Of a stretch of 64,000 nt of DNA, positions 1-12,559 are shown in pieces. Source of the DNA: Capitulum mitella (lineage: Eukaryota; Arthropoda; Thecostraca; Pollicipedomorpha; Pollicipedidae); contig CP099843.1 in NCBI GenBank assembly GCA_030062745.1, positions 3,411,001 to 3,475,000 of the forward strand. Reading direction: 5' to 3'. The position numbers were made by a program, and so were the translations under genes. The notes beneath the pieces are model-generated. The model made no database searches and was not told the origin of the DNA. It saw nothing but the letters and a program-made list of their open reading frames with translations. Position 1 is the first letter of the stretch. Every line of letters begins with the position of its first letter.

Positions 1-550
1 ACTTGACGCTACAGTACCTGGACCTTCCTACAAAAACCACGTCACGAAAACAAACTATCGGACAATAGTTCATGTTGAGCTTCACGCACGCATACTGATG
101 TTATAAGAACATTACGTCGCAACACAAATTTGTGTTTATGGCTTGGCAATCACCATCCAATTCGAATGTTCAACAAACCTTTACGAAATCGATTCCGGCG
201 TCATTTAGCACTGGCAGCGATGATTTTGCGACCTGGCCGAGAAATCCCGCGCTGCCAGGACTCCACACTGCCGCCTGGCAACGTAACCCATTTGCAACGG
301 CACAGCTTCCCGTGTAACGACCACTTTTACGCCCATTACTCCAACCCAATCTCCACCGTGCCCAGTGAACACCGTGGGGGCGCCTAACGGCCGACAAACC
401 GCGGGTAACAGATCACCCCAACATAACACCGGGTAAACGTCGGAAGCCAAAACACCACGCCAACATGAGACAGCCGTCCGACGACAGAGGGACTGACCAT
501 CCCCGGAGGACCCCGCGGAAACACGGCCACCCGTCCGACGACAGACTGAC

Positions 551-2911
551 CGAGCACGTGGAACAGCGCCTGCTGCTGGATGCCGTAGCGCTCCCTGAAC
601 ATGATGTGGTCGCGGTACGTGCGGTTCACGTCCAGGTCGATCTGCCGCACCTCGGGCGACCACCGCCGGGCCCTCCTCTTCATCTCCTGTGGCGGAGGAG
701 CGGAAACGTCGGCACCACGGCGCCACACGGCGGCCGCCGCTCCGTGTTTGGGGGTTATATTTGGACTGCAGCGATCGGGCATAAATTGTTTGGGTCCGCA
801 CGATTAAGACAGGCACACAAACACGCCATCCGACGAGCATAAAGCAGCATACAATTATGTCAAGTTAATTTAAAGTTTGCGCTCAGTGTCGGTTTAAGCC
901 GCGGCAATTTGAAAGTCCATGGCCGAAAAGCTAAAGTGACCGGTACTGTGTGCTTACATCGAATGGTCTACGAACGATGGGCTGATAAACGCACCAGAGT
1001 GCAGGCCACGTCCTTGAATGCCAACAACGCGCCAGATTATACCGGAAACACGATAACACTGATTTAGTGCAGACGAACCAACTGCGGCCGTTCCTGCTTT
1101 GAGGCCATCAGGTGAATCACTGGGTTGTTGAGACGCGTTACGTTTATCAGCTAGATATCATGTGGTAACTAATGACTGAAAACATGATGAGATCAAAGGC
1201 CCTCACAGACACGGGAATCGTTATCAGCTCATCGTACCACTCACAACACACTCAAACGATGTTCGGCCGGTATGCGACAGCTGCTGCATCAAATCTAGCG
1301 CCGACGGGGCGGGGGACGGAAGCAACACGTGAGAAGGGGAGGGGGCGCAGGAGGAAGTTAGACGCAGAACTGTTTACAAGCCCCATATCGTTTTCCCAGC
1401 TGCGACAGGCCCGCATTCGGACCGGGAGTACGTGGGAGGTTACATGAAAATGTGACGACCGTCTGGTCGCATCGACAGATCATCAACTGCTCACGCGCTC
1501 AGAAAGGTCCTGATGCAGTGATGATTTGGAAAAAAATCCGCGCAGAATCAAGATAATACCACAAATCAAATGAAAATTTCCTGCAACACGGGGCGGAATG
1601 GTCCGGAAACGTGGGAGGAATGCTGCATTGACCGGGGGCAGTGCTGCAAAAGGAACTTAAGAAAAGGAGTTCGAAAGAAAACTTGTTGAACGAACGAAGT
1701 GCCAAAGATCATTCATCCCCGTATGAATTTCACATATACATAGCTGTGTGACACGCATGACGTATTAGCAACCGCAATATATCCCGACAGGGAGACAAGG
1801 TAAAAGGCAACGAAATCGACACACACAAAAATGTCCTACGGTATTTTTTTGGTCCCAGACCGAAGGTACTTTCATCTCCCACTAAAAGGTGTCCCAAACA
1901 AACGCAATAAACCACAACAAACCACAGTGTAATAACTAAATGCGTAACTACAAACCAGCCAAATCCCGCCGCGGACAATGCGTATGATGTATGTGTGGAT
2001 GTATGCACAGGCCATCCTATGAATGTACGTTACTTGTTTGTACGGCTGCATATCTAAAGGGAAACACATACGTTTTCATCCTGAAATGGTCTTCAGGACG
2101 CGAGCTGCCCACCACGAACTCCACACAAGCCTTCGCGGCCGGAGCCGACGCTCCGCGGCCAACACTGACCTCGTACATGCCCTGACGTTCCTGGCGCAGG
2201 GTCGCCACGTTCAGCATCAGCGCCCACGCCTTGCCGCCGCAGCTTGTCCGGGATGCCCTTGTACACCCGCTGGCGGAATTTCTCCGTCCAGCTTCCTGTC
2301 CTTGCCGGCGCGGATCTTGTCCCACTTGGCCAGCATGTCGAGCCACTTCTTCTCGCGCCCCAGCTCCACCTCCCGCAGCCGCAGCTCCAGCGCCGTGGCC
2401 GTCTCCGGCAGCCGGTAGTCGCTGAAACAGGCCGCCGCGCGGGCCCGTCAGTCTCGCCCCGGCCGCGGGCCGGCACGCCGGCCGAGGCAGCGCTCCGGCC
2501 GTGCCGTTTTTCCGCGCAGCAGGACATTCGAGTGCTGAGTCTGCCGCAGCCGCCGCCCGGCGCAGCGGGCGTGCCGGCCGCGCAGCTACGACGGCGCCCG
2601 ATACCGGCGTCCGCAAAAAGGCACGGCCGCACGTGACCGTCGAACACAGCCACACCTCCCAACACGGCGCTCACACGCTGCCGACGCAGCGGCGGCGGCG
2701 GCGCGGCCCGCCGGCGGCCGGCGGCGCCCACTCACTGTATGAAGCCGTAGCGGTCCGTGACGTGGTACATCTCGAACTTGGGGTCCTCCCAGGGGTCGAT
2801 CTGGGCGCCCTCCTCGCGGCCGAGGTCATACTTGGCGACGATGGCGGCGCGCTCGGCGGCGGCGCGCGCCGCCAGCTCGTCCTCGGGGTCATCGTCCCAG
2901 GTCGGGGTCAT
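551..2911 (-). CDS. USP6NL: USP6NL/RN-tre-like TBC-domain Rab GTPase-activating protein, 5' part (exons 1-3), runs off left edge
   Basis: Coding exons on the minus strand are 2911-2736, 2421-2170 and 686-551; the rest lies left of the window. The start ATG (2911) has a good context. Exon 1 encodes an acidic N-terminus followed by [14 protein letters not shown] and [20 protein letters not shown], the conserved pre-TBC segment of the USP6NL family. Exon 2 carries [31 protein letters not shown] and KAWALMLNV, which begin the TBC fold. Exon 3 gives [20 protein letters not shown] and ends at FHVL, before the segment with the catalytic Gln finger. Members accelerate GTP hydrolysis on Rab5-class GTPases in endocytosis. 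Phases join cleanly (CA|C makes His; GAG|GAG). Oddity: exon 2 uses three frames in turn, one extra base near 2283 and another near 2245, so as written it is not translatable. A sequencing error or recent decay are both possible. Confidence 0.88.
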
Positions 2912-5900
2912 GGCCGCTGGGCCAGGTCGGTCAGGCGGCGCCGGCTGGCTGCAGGCCGGTGGTCGGCCAGCTGAAACGCGGCATGCCGGTGTCAGAGCCG
3001 CGTGGCTGCGCATCTGGGAAAGTACCATGGCAATCTGGACCGCTCAACTGAAAAAACACTGTAAAGGCGGTAGACTTCGTTCCTCGCTGATGAGCCTTTG
3101 CCGACACCAGCTCGTCCTGGCCGTCCCGTCAGACTGCGTGTACGTCTGGCAACTGACGATTCCGCTGCACCGTATTTGGTGCTATCGCGGACCAGACAGA
3201 GGCGTTATTCCGGCTGTCCGGCGGGTGATGTCACGCGCAGTCGGACCAAGGCAAGTCGTCAACTGATGACATAATCTTAAGTGGCGTGGCCAGGCATCAA
3301 CAGTGATGTACGCCGGGTCACGAGATAGCTCCACCACCCAACACGAAGTACATGATCACTGCCCACCACGAAAAAAACTCCAGCCCGCCTTCACGTGTTA
3401 AAATCCGACGAACCGACAGCTCAGTCCGCCCCAGAGTCCGGCGCCCGCACTGACTCGACAGTTGACACCGCCTGCCCTCGGCCGACCAGCCGGCACGCGC
3501 GTACGCGGAACACAGGCCGCGCCGCCTGCGGTGTCCGCCTGGTCGGGCCGACCGCAGCTCGGAGACACGGGGTACCGCCGGCCGGCCCGACAATGACGCC
3601 GCTCCGCCGCGCCAAACCTTGACCGAGTGCGGCCGCCGGGACCTTGCTCGGGCCGGCGCACCAGCCGGCCGGTCCGACGCTCGGTGAAGGCTTCAACCCG
3701 GCCGCCGTCGGCAGAGCGGGCTCCGTCACCGCGCCGGCGGCCGCCGCGCCGGCAAGAATCACGCCAACCGCCAATCGCGGTGGCGGGGCACTCCCGGTAA
3801 TGACGGCGGACTGCAGCGGACACACGGCAAGCGCTCCATGGCTGAACGGTGGACAGGCAAAAGGGAGGAGAGGCGAACTCTGACGGATCCGTACCGCATC
3901 CACCACAGCAGCATCTCACTCGCAAAGGTAGAGCAGCAAGGACATGCCATTTAGCGGCAGATTGACGTCAAGCTCTGACGCCATGCCGTGACGTCATGTA
4001 GCCATTACATCAATTGGAGAGACTGTGACGTCAAGGCCCGCGGCCAACCGACTACAACAGGCTCAAATAAGGAGAAACTAACCATTTGTAACAGCCAGTG
4101 TCAGTCCAATGTTACGGCCCGCTATCCCATGCCTGAAGTCTACCACTATGATCGGAAACCCTGGCCCGTGCACGACGACGCATCTGTTGCCACTGCCGCA
4201 GCGCCTGATCCCCGCAGGCCAGTTTACGGGGAGCAATCGGCTGCGACGATCGACCCGCCGTGAGCGACGCCCGGCGCCGCTAATGCGGTGAGTTACGGCC
4301 CAGCCGGCCGGCGGCGCGGCGCCTGTGCGCCGCCGGCCGAACGGCGACCCGACCCAACCCCGCGACCCCCATCCGGCCGCGCGGCGCTCGCACCGCGCGC
4401 CGTCCTGTTGACATCGATCTCGGTCCTGCCGCGGGCCGCGCCCGGTACGGCTTCGCAGCGCCGCCAGCCGCGGTCGGGACGGCCCGGCGGAGCTGCGGCA
4501 GCCGCCGGCCGGCCGACAGACCGACGGCGACTGGACCCTGCGGTCCGAGCACGCGCGACCCGGCCGGCTCCAGTCGGACGACGAACGAGCCGCCGCACGG
4601 CGACGCCGTCGAGCACGGGACGGAGGCCGGCGCCGAGGCCGGAAAGCTCGGGCTGCGCGGTCGGCCCAGAGCCGGCGCGCCGGTGTTGTTTACGCCGCCG
4701 TGAGGATCGCCGACTAAACACGGCCCGACGGCGGCGCAGCGCGGCAAAACTCGGCCGTCGGCAGGAACCCCGCAGCCGGTGTGTATCTGACGCTCCCGGC
4801 GGCGGACGGGGCTGGTAATGGGTTCGATACACGGGTCACGCCGGCGGAGCAGCGGCAGGCGTGACTTATCTGACAGCGCCGTGTGACCTGCCGGACATTT
4901 TTCCGTCGACGCGTACTTCTTGCGAAACGAAACTGCGCCGTCCGTTTCTGAACTGATAAGAACGCAATTAGGCTAGAAGCTTGCGGCAAGCACAGAAAAC
5001 CACGCTCCTGGAAAACGGCTTCACAAAAACAGGGCATTTAAGCACGGCAGGGGAAGGCCATCGTTCATCGCTGCATGTCTGTGACCTCGATGGCCGCCCC
5101 ACAGCTGACGCCCGGCGGCCCGCTGCAGCACCGCCTGGGCGGGCGGGAAAGTGTGGAGCAGGGCTGCGGGCCGAGGGCAGCGCTGTACAGGGCAGCGGGG
5201 GCGGGAGGTGGCGTCAGACGGGGCAGTGGAGGCGGGAGGCCGCGCCCGGTGAGGCCATGGGAGTGGGGTTAGCGCTGGACGAGACTGTGAGGTCGGGCGG
5301 CAGCGCCGGACGAGGTCGTCGCGGCGAGTCGCGGCACCCCGGCCCGGTCCGCTAACCACAGGAGCCGTGGCGCCAAGATCTGCGGCGCGGTCGAGCGGAG
5401 CAGGGAGACCTTCACGGTCGACACGCACCACCGCCTCCGGCCGGGACACGACCGGCCGGGCCGAGGCGACACCCCAGCGGGCCGTCCGGACCCCAGCAGC
5501 GCGCTGATGGCCGGAGAGGGCGGCCGCTCTGCGGGCGGGTCACCGGTGAGCCGTTCACCGGCCGGTTTTTGCAGAGGTTTCTTGCCTTTTCCACCACGGT
5601 GCACCTGGGGCTTTTAACAAGGCATGCGATGCAGGAACTATGGAGCGAAGCTGGAGCGGGAAATAGCGGCAAAACCTGTCTGTTGCTTTGCACCGAGACA
5701 AAATGTGTAAAAGAGATTGCTCCAAAGAGGGAAAGCTTCCAATTTCTCAGGCACTCGGTTGCGAACGAGGCCACTACATTCGAGCCAACTGATGGTGACA
5801 GAGCGCGGAGCTTTATACATCTCGGAGAGTGTACAGAAGCGACTCAACGGGACCATAGTGTCAGGCCGGAATGCGACAAAGAAAAAAGACGCCAGTAAAA

Positions 5901-8750
5901 AGGGCAAAGAAGCCCTAGCCGTGATACTACCTTCACTCGGAGCACCATCGATCGCAAAGGTCAAGAAGCACGCGAAGGTCAAGCGGATATGCAGGGGACC
6001 CACACGCGAGGAGCCGTTCAGGCAGACAGCAGGTCTTTACCGCACAGAACAAGCCAACCAGAACGCCACATGCCAACGGCAGTAAAAATCTCGGACCACC
6101 CACGTCGAGCAGGCGACCTGTTCTACACAGACCACCCGGGAAAGACACGGCCACTCACCGGCGGAGCACGTGACACCGGCGAGTGTCGGCTGCCTCAGTA
6201 AACACAGGGGTCTGCCAGTTCACCAACGAGCTCCAACGAGCCCGCCCTCAGCGCCGCTCACCGCTCTCGCGGACCACACGCTCAGCCTCACACCCCGGCG
6301 GCCGGAGCTCACGGGCAGCTCTGCCCCATCCGAGGCGCGCCGGGCGTGCCGGCAGCCGGCGGCCGGCCATCAGCGCCCCGCGGAGCCGGCCGACGGCAGG
6401 TCGCGTGACCGGCGACCCGTGAACGGCGCCGGCCGCGGGCAGCGGCCAGACGCGCCGGCGGCGCCGCGGCCGGCCAGACGCGCCGCCAGCCCGCACGCCG
6501 CGTCACGTGCCGCCCGTCACGGCGCGTCACCGGCACCGCGCGAGCACGTCACTGGTCCGGTGGTCCGGCCGACCGCCGCGCTCGGCCGAGTCGTGACGGC
6601 TCGGTCCGCGGGCAGATTTTAATTCAAAAGGAGATGATTCACGGTGAATTCCCGGGGCCGTCTGGTGCAGGGCGTGTGCCGCTTTTCGCCGCGATTCCAG
6701 ACGGCGCAAAGGCCAACACGTATGCCGAGCTTTGTATCGTTACGACAAGGAAGACCTGATGCATGACGTGACGCCCGCATTTTGGACTGCTGTGCTCGCG
6801 CGCTAGTTCATTTCAAGGAAATGCATGCGTCGCGTGTAAGCATTTGCCCTATTTTCCCCATTCCTCAAATGCCGTATCTGGTCGCAATAAGTAAGCGAGA
6901 ACCACAACCCAAACTTAAGACCCGTCACGTCTGAGCGTGGAAGCATCAAGTCGCGTGCGATACCAACGCAACTGCCGCCTCACTAACGCTACCTTCGCTT
7001 CAGCTGGTGACAGACCCGGCCGTGGCACCAGTCCGCAAAAGGGACGTTTTACCGGGCGGCGGTTTAATGTGCGGCCCTTTACCGTAGCGCAATGCACGGT
7101 GGGTTACGCCGGCTGCACCCTGGCATTTCTGGCCAATGATTCGTGGGCCGGGACCACTGGCGCACGCTCAGCACGACGGGCACTCTCGATCTGAACGTCA
7201 GCGCGTGAACACACAAAGACGGCCGTGGCCCGAAACAGATCAGGCTGCCACGCACATCTGAGGCTAACCGGGTCACCGGTGTTAAACATAACGGGATCGC
7301 AAACCACCAAATGGTCATCTTCAACAGCCTCGTGTGAAACCTTTTTCGTTGCGCGCGTCCCTGCAGGCTTCGCCCAGGAGCACGTCTACCTCCAACACAT
7401 CTTGTACCTGGACGCACCCTTGGCTCTACCGTTTCCGCAGAGCACGCGTCCTCACAACAAACGACGGCTCCGCCGAGGCCGGTATCGCAGGGCGCGCGTC
7501 ACCACTTCACCCGCGCCGCAAGGCCGCCGCCGATAACCGGTCACGTGACCCGCAGCGAGTGGCGGAATTCCGCCCGAGGAGAGCACGCTCAGGCCGGCCG
7601 CCGGCGCCGGAAATCGGGGCGTTCCGCGCACCGCGGTACGCACGGCTCGCCGACACTTCAACGAGGACGTGCACCGGCCACGTGAGGAAGGCTCGAAACG
7701 AGCGTCATTTCCGCCGCCGAACGATGAATCGTGAAGCCAAATAAGGGCGAGGTTCTCCTGTCGGTGTGTGCCTGCCGTCACGCGTGGTTCCCCGAGCCAC
7801 CTGATGAAAACCGTGACGAAACGTTCGGAGAACCAGGTATTCGGACTGGTAGGTGCCACATCCCGCGTGACTTCGGGCCGCCAATACACGACCGCCGGAG
7901 CGGACGACGAACGAGATAGTGCTTACAGCAGCAGACCTGCGATCACACATGATTCTAAACTGAGGCTCGATGTATTTTCGACGCGTCAGGATGCCCTGAC
8001 GCTTTTGTAAAACAATTCATGGGAAAAGCAGCTGATCTGTGGATAACTCAGTGGCAAAAAAGGGGAAGGCCGGCCCCAGTTTAATGAGACCTAGCTTCAA
8101 TATCATAATTTGCCTCAGGGAAAGACAGAACAGAGAAACCATTGTTCCCCATCTACCTATGTCAATGTTCCACTGCCAATGGAACAAGGATAAATCTTAG
8201 TAAAACAACTATATTGTTTCCATGTCAATACGGCATTGATATTCTAATTCAATGCACAGGCAACAAAGGCACCAGGCCAAAACACCTATCACATGTTGAA
8301 ACAACCGATGCTTTCGCAGAGCAAGAGTTTCAGCACCGAAAACAACTAGACATCCAGTGACCCCATCAAAGTTGTTTAACGCAGCTCATAACAGGGGAAT
8401 CTATTAAGACCTTTTCGCTTTAGCCTGCCATCAGGAAACCGACAGTCTTTCGAAAAATGGCGGTTGTGGGGAACCACAGATTACGCAGCAGGCTGGATCT
8501 ACGGGCCTTTGGCCGCTCTCCCACACATTTGATGGAAATAACGAACAAGCAGAAAAAAATGCGTCCATGACACCGCCAACAACTCCAATGAAACCCTATC
8601 CAAATCTCCATCTCGCACAATTCCATAATGGGTATAAACGCAGGCAAACGCACATGCCGTTTCCTCTCATTGCGCAACGAAACGAAGCACCGAGTTAACG
8701 GCGTGAATCCATTTTCCCCGCTGTTTAGTTTCACGCCAGTCTGACGGCCT
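2912..8750. other. CpG-rich region upstream of the USP6NL-like gene, no supported gene
   Basis: This stretch is very GC-rich, especially 3400-3900, 4250-4850, 5050-5560 and 6290-6610, with many CCGG and GGCCGG palindromes. All longer open frames here are proline-, arginine- and alanine-rich, overlap one another on both strands and show no recognisable domain, as expected by chance in CpG-rich DNA. It probably holds the promoter and 5' UTR of the minus-strand gene starting at 2911. The tract 6620-8750 is less GC-rich and also shows nothing identifiable. Confidence 0.5.
3963..4033. promoter_or_regulatory. Cluster of three perfect CRE palindromes (TGACGTCA)
   Basis: TGACGTCA occurs at 3963-3970, 3989-3996 and 4026-4033, with a near match (CTGACGCC) between the first two. 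It lies about 1.05 kb upstream of the USP6NL-like start codon. This octamer is the classical full-site for CREB/ATF bZIP dimers. That it regulates the neighbouring gene is inference from position only. Confidence 0.45.
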
Positions 8751-8756
8751 ACTCAC

Positions 8757-8950
8757 TTCCACGCTCCAACGTGTTTAAAGATGTAGCTCTCCCGAAGCGG
8801 ACGCCCACGCCGGCCGATGTCGGTGACCCCGAGACTGACGTTAGTGGCACAGGCGGCGTCGGCGCCGCCGAACAACCTCACACTGGCAGGCCCGGCCGGC
8901 TGCCGGGGGCCGTACTGAACGATCTCGCTCCGGCCAGGTCCGGCCAGCGA
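8757..8950 (-). CDS. Possible internal exon of an unrecognised gene
   Basis: A minus-strand open frame encodes VRLFGGADAACATNVSLGV followed by RGRPLRESYIFKHVGAW and ends at a consensus donor, GGAA|GTGAGT, with the GT at 8756-8755. The amino acid composition is more protein-like than the surrounding low-complexity frames. I see no clean acceptor; one could lie near 8910. No partner exon was found and I do not recognise the family. It could equally be a chance open frame in GC-rich DNA. Confidence 0.2.
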
Positions 8951-9279
8951 CGGCCAGTTATCCCGGTCCACGTGCGCCGGCAGGAGGTACCGGCTTAGTA
9001 ACACGCCTTGGGATAACCAGGTCGGCTAATGGTAAGGAACGCTGATGCCGGTGCGAAGCCGCAGCAAAGTTTCGGACCTCACCCCACGCTGCGGCGGTCT
9101 CTCTACGGCAGTTTATTCGACTGGAAAAGTGCCAAGTCCCGGAAAACGGCGTCACAGACCAATCCCTCAGCTCACGTGCTCGGTGCTGAACTTCGGCAAA
9201 CGGAGCCGGCAGCACACGCAAATTACACCCGAGTCCCACACGCCGGCCGCCAGCGCCGTCGTCAGCCCGCTGCCGGGGT

Positions 9280-9480
9280 GGCGCCGCCCGCTCGGTGCGT
9301 CCGTCCTGGCCGCGTGCTCCGGACGCCGCCGTCGGCCTGGTAACGGCCCGACGGACGGCGGCGGCGGGGCGGCGGCGGCGGCGGCGGCACACGGCATCGA
9401 TCGCGGCGCCCCTCTCGGCCGGCCGCCGCTGGCCCTGGCGCCGCCGCCGCCGCCGCCGCCGAGGGAAGGTCAGGGCGAGT
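9280..9480. repeat. CGG/GCC-rich low-complexity tract
   Basis: Runs of GGC/GCG triplets at about 9357-9388 and of CCG/GCC triplets at about 9440-9465 produce polyalanine, polyproline and polyarginine frames on both strands. These are simple trinucleotide repeats and not evidence of a gene. Confidence 0.7.
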
Positions 9481-11640
9481 CGGCGCCGAGCGGCAGCAAA
9501 CGAGAACAGAAGAGATAGAGAGAAGGGAGAAACGAGCGGATGAGGAGGCGATGGACGGAGAGAAATGGGGAAGAGGGGGACGACGGGACGGGGAAGACGG
9601 GATGACAGTGAGAGACCTGGAGGACGAGAGAATTAGATGAAATAAACCGCAAAAGAGACCAAACAAACAGGAAGGCACGACCATGGGAAAACGCTAACGC
9701 ATCACCAAGAGAGAACCAGCGAGCAAAAGCCAGAAAACGAGCAGACATCGGTGAGAACAAGCGGACGAAATCCAAGGAAAAAGGGCCAGGCGGAAACAAA
9801 GGAAGACCAAAGAGAAGAAGACAAGACGACGCCGACAGCGTTTAAGGCATTGACTGCACCGGCACTGAAAAACGCTAATGAGATGGTAATGACAGAATGG
9901 ATGCAACAAAAAAACGTACTTCGTCAGAGTTATGGAACAGCAGCAAACCCACAGGAGCAAATGAAGTCAAGATCATGCAGTGCCCGTTTGCATAGCAAAC
10001 GATAAAAACTGTAGACTAATATCTGCGCAGAACTGACGAGGTCAAAGGCGTGTTTACTGTGCACACGACGTAATTACGTCCACTCATACATGACATGTTC
10101 CATGATAAGTACGACCACATTCAGCGATACACTGATTATGGTTGGCGGGCCACTGCCAGGGGTGCCAGCTGGGTACATCAGGGCGTCTGCTAAAGCCAAC
10201 GTATCCCCAGCAGGCCTGTAACCAACCATAACGTTTGTAATAATGAATGAGAATAATGAGCCTGTGGCCATTTGTTGGAACGTCAGTACTATCCGGCAAC
10301 GTCTACCTTAGGTCACTACATGGATCAATAATGTACCAGACACGAGGTGTTTAGTTCATGCATGCTTGCCATTTAAAACGTTCAAAGACGGACAAGTCCA
10401 TGAGTCCTTTTGATGGCTTATCCATTTCCCAAGTTCCTGATTTTCGGTGACAGGGAATGACCGATGCGGTGTCGAAGTGACAATGGGGTCATCCGACCAC
10501 GTCGGGGAAGTCAGTGGGTTGCCGGCTGAAGCGTTATGTCATACACTGGCCCTGCAAACAGCTTCGGCGAAACCAGGAGGGTGAACGTGACCGCGGAGCC
10601 GCCTGTCGACTGCGAGGATCATTCCAACCCTTTTTCTCTGGCAAATCGGCATTTCGCTTCGTCAACTACAATACTGATAAAACAATGCCTATGATGATGT
10701 CAGGATTATGCAACATATCGGGAACGTATCTGAGCCAGAGATCCCGGTTACCGTGGAATGGTCTGCGTGCTCACGTCTGCCGTTAGCACTCACTCGACTG
10801 ACGGTGAGAACATCCCAACCACGTCTACAACGACGCCAAACCCGGCGTTGACGACGTATACGTGACTAATCGAGGCTGAGGTAATACACGTTATGACGGG
10901 ACGCGCTGCACATGACTAATGCACCCGCACCCGCCGGCCGGAGCCCCAGTTGCCCGGCGGCAGTGTGCTCGGCGAACGCTGCCCGGACCCGGCGCGTGAC
11001 TCAGGTGGCACGGCGCGCGGCGCGAGACCGCATATCGGCGCCGGCGCGGCGACAGCTGATCGGACGCGGTGACGTCACTGTTCTGTCGCGACAGGTTGCG
11101 GCGCCGGGCCGGGCGACCGCAGACGGACGGCGGAAATACCGGAAGTCCGGTCCACCGAACTCGTCCGGCGACCCAACGAACAATGGCAACTTTCCATTTC
11201 TGGTCGGACGGCACGGGTGATGTCAGTGGAAGGCTGGAACGCGGCAGTTGAACACATGCGAGGGCAGGACGCCCGGGCCCCTGGAGCACTGGTATCACTC
11301 ATCTCATCACTGCAGGTTGCTGTCCTGCATCGTTCTTGTTCAGAGCTCATGACATTACTGCACACAGAGGAGATTCTTTACGTACGTTTTAGACGCACAA
11401 CGAAAACGTTCCTTGTTGAAAAATAAAGGTAGGTAAGACTGGATGCAGTAAAAAAAAAAAAATACAATGACGACACCATTTTAAATTCCATTACTGTTAC
11501 GCTTCCCAAAAGTTTGGAACCAAATCTTACAACCTTAAAAAAAATACCCCCAACCAGAAAACGCGGGGGTTTTACAAGGACATCAACATACTCAATTGAA
11601 AACAACAACAGACAAACGATATCAGTTCCGAGTGACACAC
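9481..11640. other. No gene seen
   Basis: From 9480 to 9850 the plus strand is purine-rich (GAGA-like). The rest has short uninformative frames only. Position 10069-10082 holds a 14-base palindrome, GACGTAATTACGTC, of unknown meaning. A GC-rich patch lies at 10920-11210. No coding similarity is recognised. Confidence 0.5.
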
Positions 11641-11649
11641 AGCAAACAC

Positions 11650-12330
11650 GGTTATCATTCCCCTTCGACATGTGCTCCATGGTGTAGCATGCATGTCTCG
11701 ATCCTGTTGGTGAACTCCTCAATAACATGTTGACAGGTCTCCTTGGCTATGTATCCTACGACTGCATCCACGGCTGCCTTTAGGTGCTGCACTATCAATG
11801 GCTTCGTCTTGGAAACCTAGTCCTTCGCGTGGCCCCAGAGAAAAAGTCCAGAGGGCTGAAATCCGATGAGTACGCGCCCAGATGTTGTTGGTCTTGAATG
11901 CAATGACTCTACAAAAGTCTCGCAGATCAGGCGTCTTGTTGCTGTGTGGGATGGAGCGCCATCTTACTGGAACCACTCCAAAGAGAAGCCAACTCTATTG
12001 CGACGACGGAAGCTGACGGTGAACTTGCGGACGATCTCGCAGTAACTGGTGTGGGTCGCCGTCACGGTTCCTCCATGGCCGCCCGAACTAAAAAGGCCCG
12101 ACGATGCCTCGGGAGCTCATAGCGACCCACGCTGTACACTTCTTGCTGTGTGGCTTCAGCTCCACTGTGTCTCCGGGGTCCTCGGGTAGGTGTTGCTCCA
12201 GTGTCGGTAATTTTGCCTGTTCACCGCACCGCTGAGACAAAAATGAGCCAGACGTGATTGATCCGCTCGCTGTTCTGGTGCGCCTTGTCCTCGAACCAGT
12301 CGCACATTTTATTCTCGCCGCCTCGTCAAC
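11650..12330 (-). mobile_element. Decayed Tc1/mariner (IS630-like) DNA transposon, transposase remnant
   Basis: Reading the minus strand in the order of the family, fragments in shifting frames resemble an IS630/Tc1-mariner transposase. Around 12080-12000 is THTSYCEIVRKFTVSFRRR. At 11975-11930 is DGAPSHTATRRLICETF, matching the second catalytic Asp motif (DGAPxH). At 11870-11825 is a degenerate version of the DFxPxDFFLWG motif carrying the third acidic residue. At 11800-11690 is a C-terminal helix region ending LKAAVDAVVGYIAKETCQHV. There are in-frame stops and at least one shift, so it is inactive. Ends and terminal inverted repeats were not found. Upstream sequence to about 12560 may belong to the same copy. 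Confidence 0.6.
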
Positions 12331-12559
12331 CTCGCTCAGGCGTTCTCAGTATGCGTTTTGTATGCATGGAAGGTTGGAGGGCGGTTTGTATGCATGGGCC
12401 GTAGGAGTATGGAGCTCCCTTCAAAATGCAGCAGCCTGTTGTCTTCGGCATTCCAAGCCCCTATGGACGTCGCAGACAAGGAGTATTTGGTGTCGACGTC
12501 CACAGACACAGTCACCAAGTAGATGCTGTCCCCGGACTAAAGCTGGGAATGCTGGCTCT

